64,000 nt of DNA. It comes from Chlorobium sp. Its GTDB lineage: Bacteria > Bacteroidota > Chlorobiia > Chlorobiales > Chlorobiaceae. Of this stretch, positions 58,273-64,000 are shown one piece after another. The notes below the pieces were generated by a model. The model ran no database searches, had not been told where the DNA came from, and saw nothing but the letters and a program-made list of their open reading frames with translations. Positions within the stretch are counted from its first letter, which is position 1. Each line of letters starts with the position of its first letter. The stretch lies in NCBI GenBank assembly GCA_005862225.1, contig SZXV01000003.1:1-64000 (forward strand). Direction: 5' to 3'. The position numbers and the translations under genes are program-made.

Positions 58273-58854
58273 ATGACAGGAGAGCAGAAGCGTGGAAAAC
58301 TGGTTGTTTTTTCAGCACCATCGGGTACCGGTAAGTCAACCATTGCCAACATTGTGCTTCAGCGTATACCGAATATCAGATTTTCAGTTTCAGCGACAAC
58401 CAGGCAGAAGAGGGCTGGAGAAGAAGAAGGGGTAAGCTACTATTTTCTTGCAAAAGAGGATTTCGAGGCTAAAATTCACAACGGTGGATTTATTGAATAT
58501 GAATTCTTCTTTGGCAATTATTACGGTACGTTGCTTGATAAAACATGCGAAGTCATTGATTCCGGTACACATATTTTGTTCGATCTTGATGTGAAAGGAG
58601 CAATGAATCTGAAAAAACTTTTTCCTGATACGTCATTGCTCCTTTTTATTAAACCTCCGAGCATGGAGGTATTACAGCAGAGACTTAAAGAACGAAACAG
58701 TGAAGATGAGGATGGCCTGAAAGGGCGACTTGAGCGTGCCCGTCTGGAGTTAGAGTATGCAGACCAGTTTGATGAGGTGGTCGTCAACGATAATCTTGAT
58801 AATGCTGTTGATACGGTGACAGCAATAATCAATAAATTTCTTTTAAAAACGTAA
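58273..58854 (+). CDS. gmk: Guanylate kinase
   Basis: 'LVVFSAPSGTGKSTIANIVLQRIPNIRFSVSATTRQKRAGEEEGVSYYF', 'GNYYGT', 'ILFDLDVKGAMNLKK'. Confidence 0.96.
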   Translation: MTGEQKRGKLVVFSAPSGTGKSTIANIVLQRIPNIRFSVSATTRQKRAGEEEGVSYYFLAKEDFEAKIHNGGFIEYEFFFGNYYGTLLDKTCEVIDSGTHILFDLDVKGAMNLKKLFPDTSLLLFIKPPSMEVLQQRLKERNSEDEDGLKGRLERARLELEYADQFDEVVVNDNLDNAVDTVTAIINKFLLKT

Positions 58855-58865
58855 AATATAGCGCA

Positions 58866-59219
58866 ATGTCGGTTAAGCCAGTTGATCTGAATAAATTAAG
58901 AAGAGCGCACTCGAATTTGTATGAAACGGTGGTCGCAATTTCAAAAAGAGCAAAAAAGCTGCATGATGAAGAGCGCGCTGAACTTGAGGACAAGCTTCTT
59001 CCTTACAAAGAGATGATTCGAAATCCGAGCAGCGAATCAGAATCAGACAAGATTTTTCCCGAGCAGATAGAAATCAGTGTTGAATTTGAATTTCGTGAAA
59101 AATCATCCCATAAGGCTGTTGCCCAGTACTTCGACCGCAAATATGACTATATCCTGGAAAAACCGGTAGAGAAAAAGGTTGTTCAAACAGAAGAAGATGA
59201 TGAAACTGACGGGGATTAA
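58866..59219 (+). CDS. rpoZ: RNA polymerase omega subunit-like protein (Bacteroidota/Chlorobi type)
   Basis: 'RAHSNLYETVVAISKRAKKLHDEERAEL'; position directly after gmk. Confidence 0.7.
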   Translation: MSVKPVDLNKLRRAHSNLYETVVAISKRAKKLHDEERAELEDKLLPYKEMIRNPSSESESDKIFPEQIEISVEFEFREKSSHKAVAQYFDRKYDYILEKPVEKKVVQTEEDDETDGD

Positions 59220-59694
59220 CCAGATTACTCTTCGGGTTAATGACCTGCGTCTGGCCGAAGAATTTTATAGTGATATTCTTGGCATCAAGCTTGATCACCG
59301 GGTAGGCGCAAATATCTCATTTCTTCGTCTTAACTCAGATATGCTTGTGCTTGTGAAGGCGGAAACTCCCGGTTCACCAGATGGCAGAGATATCAGGGTG
59401 GATCATTTTGGTTTCAGGCTTGCTTCAGATGCAGAAGTTGATGCTGCTGCCAATTATCTTGAAGATAAAGGTGTCCACATGGTGACTCGTCCAGCTCATC
59501 GCCGGGAAGGTCGTGCCTTCTTTGTCATGGATCCTGATGGCAATCTTGTCGAGTTTTACTCCATGCATGATACTGGCATCCAGGATGACAGTTCAGATAT
59601 AGACATCACCATTCCCGGTTCAACAAACACCGATATCCAGCAGAAAAAAGGGACTCTGGTTGTGGCAAAAAAAACACGGCGATCCAGGAAATAA
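59200..59694 (+). CDS. VOC/glyoxalase family protein
   Basis: 'ITLRVNDLRLAEEFYSDILGIKLDHR', 'REGRAFFVMDPDGNLVEFYSMHD'; ATG 59200 overlaps rpoZ-like end; basic C-terminal tail KKTRRSRK. Confidence 0.87.
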   Translation: MKLTGINQITLRVNDLRLAEEFYSDILGIKLDHRVGANISFLRLNSDMLVLVKAETPGSPDGRDIRVDHFGFRLASDAEVDAAANYLEDKGVHMVTRPAHRREGRAFFVMDPDGNLVEFYSMHDTGIQDDSSDIDITIPGSTNTDIQQKKGTLVVAKKTRRSRK

Positions 59695-59710
59695 GTTTGT
59701 TTTCATTATT

Positions 59711-60460
59711 TCAGACAGGATATTTTTTCCCCCTGATCAGTAACTGTTCAGCTTCAAAAAGTTGTTCAGGAGTGTTAATACCGAGAATTTCGTCTGGATT
59801 GTCGGTTTTGAATGCGCAAACTTTATAACCGCTTTGAAAACAGATACCAAAAACGTCGGTCAGATAGTACTCTTGCTGAGCATTGTTGGTGTTGATCTGT
59901 TGCAGCGCCTCAAAAAGTAACTGCTTATTGAAAAGATAAACTCCGGAATTTATCTCTTTGACGGCACGTTCATTTTCTAAAGCATCTTTCTGTTCAACAA
60001 TTTTCAGAACGTTGTCACCGCTGTTCTGCCGGATAACTCTTCCATATCCTGTCGGGTCATGCAGTTCAGCCGTCAGCACTGTTGCCACGGCCTCTCTTGA
60101 ACGGTGAAATGCAATCAATTTCTGCAATGTTTCAGCAGTAACCAGAGGTGCATCTCCAGAAAGAATAAGTAATTCTCCATCAAAGTCAATGAGCGAAGCT
60201 TCAGCCTGCATGATGGCATGGCCTGTTCCGAGTTGAGGCTCCTGCAGAGCAACACTTACTCCGTCTCGGGCAGCAGCCTCTTTGACAAGCCCTGCCTGGT
60301 GTCCGACAATGATAACTATTTTTTCAGGCCCAAGAGATTGAGAGGTATCAAGAACATAGTCGATAAGGGGGCGTCCATTTGCCTTGTGCAGTACCTTTGG
60401 CAGGTCTGATTGCATTCTGGTTCCTTTTCCGGCGGCCATGATGATTACTGCAAGTGCCAT
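59711..60460 (-). CDS. NTP transferase / GlmU uridyltransferase domain only
   Basis: 'AVIIMAAGKGTRMQSDLPKVLHKANGRPLIDYVLD', 'LQEPQLGTGHAIMQAE', 'LLILSGDAPLV', 'EINSGVYLFNKQLLFEAL', 'EYYLTDVFGI'; ends at 249 aa with no hexapeptide acetyltransferase domain. Confidence 0.87.
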   Translation of the reverse strand: MALAVIIMAAGKGTRMQSDLPKVLHKANGRPLIDYVLDTSQSLGPEKIVIIVGHQAGLVKEAAARDGVSVALQEPQLGTGHAIMQAEASLIDFDGELLILSGDAPLVTAETLQKLIAFHRSREAVATVLTAELHDPTGYGRVIRQNSGDNVLKIVEQKDALENERAVKEINSGVYLFNKQLLFEALQQINTNNAQQEYYLTDVFGICFQSGYKVCAFKTDNPDEILGINTPEQLFEAEQLLIRGKKYPV

Positions 60461-60495
60461 TGATTTCTTGAAATGGTGAGGAATAACAGAGGGGA

Positions 60496-60882
60496 TCAGG
60501 TTAACGATTGATCAGGTTCCCCGACAAGGTGTCTGCTTTTGGGGTTGTTCTCCCTGTCGACAATAAGGACCATTGGTTTAAAGTTTCGCGCTTCAGCCTC
60601 ATCCAGAAGAGCAAAAGTCATGATAATAATTTCATCACCAACAAGCGCGCATCGGGCAGCCGCGCCGTTGAGCTGAATTTCTCTGGAACCATGAGCGCCT
60701 TTTATAATATATGTCTCAAATCTCTCTCCGTTATTGTTGTTGACAACAAGTACTTTTTCATTTGGGATCATATCCACCATTTCAAGCAGTTCATTGTCGA
60801 TGGTGATGCTTCCTTCATATTCGAGATCACCACTTGTCACTATAGCGTTATGGATTTTTGATTTCAGGACGTGTAATTTCAT
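60496..60882 (-). CDS. panD: Aspartate 1-decarboxylase
   Basis: '[28 protein letters not shown]' (G-S autocleavage site), '[18 protein letters not shown]'. Confidence 0.96.
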   Translation of the reverse strand: MKLHVLKSKIHNAIVTSGDLEYEGSITIDNELLEMVDMIPNEKVLVVNNNNGERFETYIIKGAHGSREIQLNGAAARCALVGDEIIIMTFALLDEAEARNFKPMVLIVDRENNPKSRHLVGEPDQSLT

Positions 60883-60896
60883 GAAGAAACAAACTT

Positions 60897-61445
60897 CTAT
60901 TGTTTTATAAATGCCTCACCGCTTCCCCGGAAAATCCGGTATCTTTTCAAGGCCTGATCACTCTCAAAACCCTCTCCCCGAATGGTTTCATCAAGCCTGG
61001 TAATTGTCACAAACCTGTCGGAACGAATCATTTTATCGCTGGCCGTTCGTTTGATATACTCTGTTTTTATTGATGTTGTGCCTCCGGCTCTAATAACGAC
61101 GCTGCCCTGAGCTTCAATATCCTGATTGTCATGAATAACTGCTTTCTGGGCTGTTATGATTGTTGTTGTATTGTCTTTGATGTCAAAGAGGGTAACCCTG
61201 ATTCCTTCGTCGAGATGCTGTTCACTATGGCCATTTACCCGATATTCTGCTCCATGACCTGCTTCAATGATTCCTCGCTTGATTCCGGATTCAGTCAAAG
61301 CAATCCTGATGGACCAGCCTTCCTGAACAGGATGATTAAGACCAATATACGCTGTATCAGGAGATCGGTGTTCCTTCACGGGATCGCCGCATCCTGATAC
61401 AACAACCATTAGAACTTGAGCAAAAAGAACAGTGAATTTATTCAA
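60897..61445 (-). CDS. lptC: LptC-like LPS export lipoprotein
   Basis: N-terminal lipobox 'VVVSGCG'; '[37 protein letters not shown]'. Confidence 0.78.
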   Translation of the reverse strand: MNKFTVLFAQVLMVVVSGCGDPVKEHRSPDTAYIGLNHPVQEGWSIRIALTESGIKRGIIEAGHGAEYRVNGHSEQHLDEGIRVTLFDIKDNTTTIITAQKAVIHDNQDIEAQGSVVIRAGGTTSIKTEYIKRTASDKMIRSDRFVTITRLDETIRGEGFESDQALKRYRIFRGSGEAFIKQ

Positions 61446-61457
61446 ATCAGAAGCTGA

Positions 61458-61979
61458 TTATTTGATATTCAACTGGTTCATCACCTTGAAAGTAAGATCG
61501 TTCTCAGGGGTTGTAAAGAGCGCGGTGCTTTTTTCAACAACCAGGGAGAATCCCTCAGACTGGGCAATTGATTCAACAGAAGCAAGCACTTTTTTACGTA
61601 TCGGGAGATAGAGCTCCTGCTGTTTTGCATCAACGACACCTCCACGTGCAAACTTCTCCTGCTGATATTTTTCAACAGCCTGGCCTTTAAGTGCAAGATC
61701 CTTTTCTTTCTGCTCTCTGACTGCTTTTGACATGGACCCTCCCTGCTGGCGATAGGCAAGGACTGATTTCTGATACTCACCATTCATGCGCTCAAGCTCT
61801 TTTTGAAACGGCGCAGCAAATGTTCGCAAGGCTGTATCAGCTTGTTTTGTGTCAGGCAACAGTTGCAAAATTTTTCCTGAATCCACAACTCCTACTTTTT
61901 CAGCATTCTGTGCGGCAAAAGATTGAGGTGCAATCAGTAGCAGGCCCAGTACAACCGCCATAATGATACGGCGAGACAT
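61458..61979 (-). CDS. OmpH/Skp family periplasmic chaperone; ORF extends upstream to 62084 but the signal peptide suggests a start near 61979
   Basis: 'RRIIMAVVLGLLLIAPQSFAAQNAEKVGVVDSGKILQLLPDTKQADTALR', 'LYLPIRKKVLASVESIAQSEGFSLVVEK'. Confidence 0.87.
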   Translation of the reverse strand: MSRRIIMAVVLGLLLIAPQSFAAQNAEKVGVVDSGKILQLLPDTKQADTALRTFAAPFQKELERMNGEYQKSVLAYRQQGGSMSKAVREQKEKDLALKGQAVEKYQQEKFARGGVVDAKQQELYLPIRKKVLASVESIAQSEGFSLVVEKSTALFTTPENDLTFKVMNQLNIK

Positions 61980-62151
61980 GTTCATAAATCCTCTGGAGTG
62001 AGTCATCAATTTTAATGTTTTGGTTAGCATGTTAATGATTCGATATCTTTGTTCTGTAGAATTGGAAACAATCATACTTTTCAAGGTAATAATTCCTTGA
62101 GAAAAAACTATATGTAACTGAAAAACCAGTATTTTTGAAAGGGCGGAAGAT

Positions 62152-63303
62152 TCAGATAATTCTTTTAAGGAAAAACTGTCCGGGATGTTGTGTTACAGCT
62201 TCTTTCATCTCAAGTTCAAAAAGATGCACAAGAAGTGTAGAAACATCCATCATTGATGCGGTGGCCAGTGCATCGATTTGAATCGGTTCAGAGCCCATAT
62301 AGTGTAAAACAGCTCTTTCCTGAGGAGTAAGACGGTTCTGTTGAGACTTATTCTGTAATACCGGTAGTCCAGAACGACATTGTAAAAACGGCGCACCAAG
62401 TTCACTGATAATATCCTCAACGTTCATGACAGCTTTTGCCTGTCCCTGCTGGATCAGTTTGTTTGTCCCTTTTGATGTTCGTGAAAATATGCTCCCTGGT
62501 ACTGCAAACACCTCCCGGTTCTGTTCAAGGGCGGATGCCGCAGTAATCAGTGATCCTCCTTTCAGATCAGATTCTATCACAATGGTTCCTGAACAGATTC
62601 CTGATATAATGCGATTTCTTTTCGGAAACTTCCCGGGTGAGAGCGCTGAGCCAAACCACTCTTCTGAAATAATTGCTCCCTGCTCAATGATTTTCGGCCA
62701 TATTTTGCCTTTAGGGTCAGTATAGATAGTCTCAACGCCACTTGCCAGTACAGCCACAGTGGTGCCTCCGTGTTCAAGGACAGCAGTATGTGCGGCCATA
62801 TCAATCCCATAAGCCAAACCGCTGAAAACAACAATGCCACAGTTTACTATTTCACGGCAAAGCATAGCGGTGGCCTGCTTGCCATATTGTGATGCGTATC
62901 TTGTACCCACAACAGCCAGCCCGGGAGCATGAACGTCCGGAAGCGCGCCTCTTACGAACAAACAGGAGGGCGGGTCATAAATCTCCTGTAAAAGAGGTGG
63001 ATACTCAGGGTCAAGAATGGTTATAATTTGTGCATTATAGCGATGAAGTTCAGCAATCTGTTCTTCTGCTGCCTTTTCTGCGGCTTGTCGTGTTGGAGCA
63101 TGGTGAAGAAAATGATGAATTTGTCGAGCAAGAGATTCTCCGATTCCCGGGACGATCATTAATTCATCAACACCAGAATGCAAGATGTCGGTCAGGTTCG
63201 GCAGATGGTTTTTCAGAGCCTTGATTCTTGCGGGTCCAATACCCGGGATAAGAGTCAGTACCAGCAAAAGCATCCTGTTGTCCATTTCAGCGGAAACGGC
63301 CAT
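62152..63303 (-). CDS. dprA: DNA-processing protein DprA
   Basis: 'LAVVGTRYASQYGKQATAMLCREI', 'VFSGLAYGIDMAAHTAVLEHGGTTVAVLASGVETIY', 'ISGICSGTIVIESDLKGGSLITAASALEQNREVFAVPG'. Confidence 0.96.
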   Translation of the reverse strand: MAVSAEMDNRMLLLVLTLIPGIGPARIKALKNHLPNLTDILHSGVDELMIVPGIGESLARQIHHFLHHAPTRQAAEKAAEEQIAELHRYNAQIITILDPEYPPLLQEIYDPPSCLFVRGALPDVHAPGLAVVGTRYASQYGKQATAMLCREIVNCGIVVFSGLAYGIDMAAHTAVLEHGGTTVAVLASGVETIYTDPKGKIWPKIIEQGAIISEEWFGSALSPGKFPKRNRIISGICSGTIVIESDLKGGSLITAASALEQNREVFAVPGSIFSRTSKGTNKLIQQGQAKAVMNVEDIISELGAPFLQCRSGLPVLQNKSQQNRLTPQERAVLHYMGSEPIQIDALATASMMDVSTLLVHLFELEMKEAVTQHPGQFFLKRII

Positions 63304-63315
63304 AAAGCACTGACT

Positions 63316-64000
63316 TCAGAAGTCCCTTTTAAGGAGAATGTTCGCAAACCCCCGCAGGTATTCCCGTCCTTCGGCATGAGGCAGGTCGTTTATTGCCGTG
63401 AGAGCCTCATCAGTATTACGGTTGATCAGTGTGGCGGTTTCTTCAAGAACGCCACAGCGTTCATAGATTTTCTTTACGTCAGGCACCCTGTCTGCGCCGA
63501 TGCCTTTATTGACGATAATGGAGTTCAGAAGTTCATGTTCCGCTCCTGAGGTCAGTTCCAGAGATCGAAGGAGCAGGTAAGTTTTTTTGCCATTGATGAC
63601 ATCACCTCCGACCATTTTACCTGATTTTCCATGATCAGCCATAATATCAAGATAATCATCCTGTATCTGGAATGCCTGCCCGATTTTTTCACCAAAAAGA
63701 ACCAGCTTCTGAAGCTGCTCGTCGGTTGCATTCCCGGCAACAGCTCCAGCTTCAAGTGCCGCAGAAATAAGGCGGCCTGTTTTCTTGGAAATCATGTCAA
63801 GATAGTCAGTTATTGTGGCATCTTTTTTTTCTTCAAGTTCCATATCAAGAGCCTGCCCTTCACAAATGGTGATATTTGCATCGTTCAGAATATGAATCAG
63901 TTCAGAGTGGCGGTTGCTTTTTGCCTGCAAGGCAAGTTCATAGGCATAAGCAATCATCATATCTCCCGACAGGATGGCTGCATTGATATTCCATTGCTTG
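63316..64000 (-). CDS. Polyprenyl (farnesyl/geranylgeranyl) diphosphate synthase, C-terminal part, truncated by the window edge
   Basis: Second Asp-rich motif 'QIQDDYLDIMADHGKSGK...GGDVINGKKTYLL'; frame stays open upstream of the ORF-track start (63960) to the edge, giving '...KQWNINAAILSGDMMIAYAYELA', so the gene continues outside the window. Confidence 0.9.
   Translation of the reverse strand, partial: KQWNINAAILSGDMMIAYAYELALQAKSNRHSELIHILNDANITICEGQALDMELEEKKDATITDYLDMISKKTGRLISAALEAGAVAGNATDEQLQKLVLFGEKIGQAFQIQDDYLDIMADHGKSGKMVGGDVINGKKTYLLLRSLELTSGAEHELLNSIIVNKGIGADRVPDVKKIYERCGVLEETATLINRNTDEALTAINDLPHAEGREYLRGFANILLKRDF

Noticed and set aside
1-64000. CRISPR arrays, rRNA genes, transposases, integrases, prophage or restriction/defence genes
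   Set aside because: Looked for and not seen; no regularly spaced repeats and no corresponding protein motifs among the credible ORFs.

Overview
The window looks like a contiguous chromosomal segment of a Gram-negative bacterium, probably a green sulfur bacterium (Chlorobiaceae); this is judged from gene content and protein style, not from a search. Both ends carry housekeeping genes: left side trpB2-like, tRNA-Leu(UAA), thiL, ftsY, pcm, ppiD/surA-like, ptsI, dnaB, family-4 udg, coaBC, tamB-like, hldE C-terminal domain; right side cdsA, ptsN-like, hisS, rimP-nusA-infB-rbfA-truB-ribF-rpsO, yicC, gmk, rpoZ-like, glmU N-domain, panD, lptC, ompH, dprA, and a prenyl synthase truncated by the window edge. 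About 18-45 kb is an accessory surface-glycan region. Its most interesting part (18063-26261) is a compact, partly translationally coupled + strand cassette: HAD-UbiA fusion, DprE1-like FAD oxidase, DprE2-like SDR, NAD epimerase, FAD oxidoreductase, GtrA, GT-C membrane protein. It resembles a complete polyprenyl-phosphate-arabinofuranose synthesis, flipping and transfer pathway of mycobacterial type in a Gram-negative context. Other leads are a promoter plus weak intrinsic terminator in the leader of rimP-nusA-infB (possible NusA attenuator), a methyltransferase/coiled-coil/GT4/GT4 fusion with a 42-bp in-frame tandem repeat, a DUF4160-DUF2442 pair next to tRNA-Leu, a perfect 10-bp hairpin at the 3' end of ptsI, and an unannotated 49-codon possible gene remnant. 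No CRISPR array, transposase, integrase or rRNA gene was seen. All family assignments come from reading the proteins without any database search.
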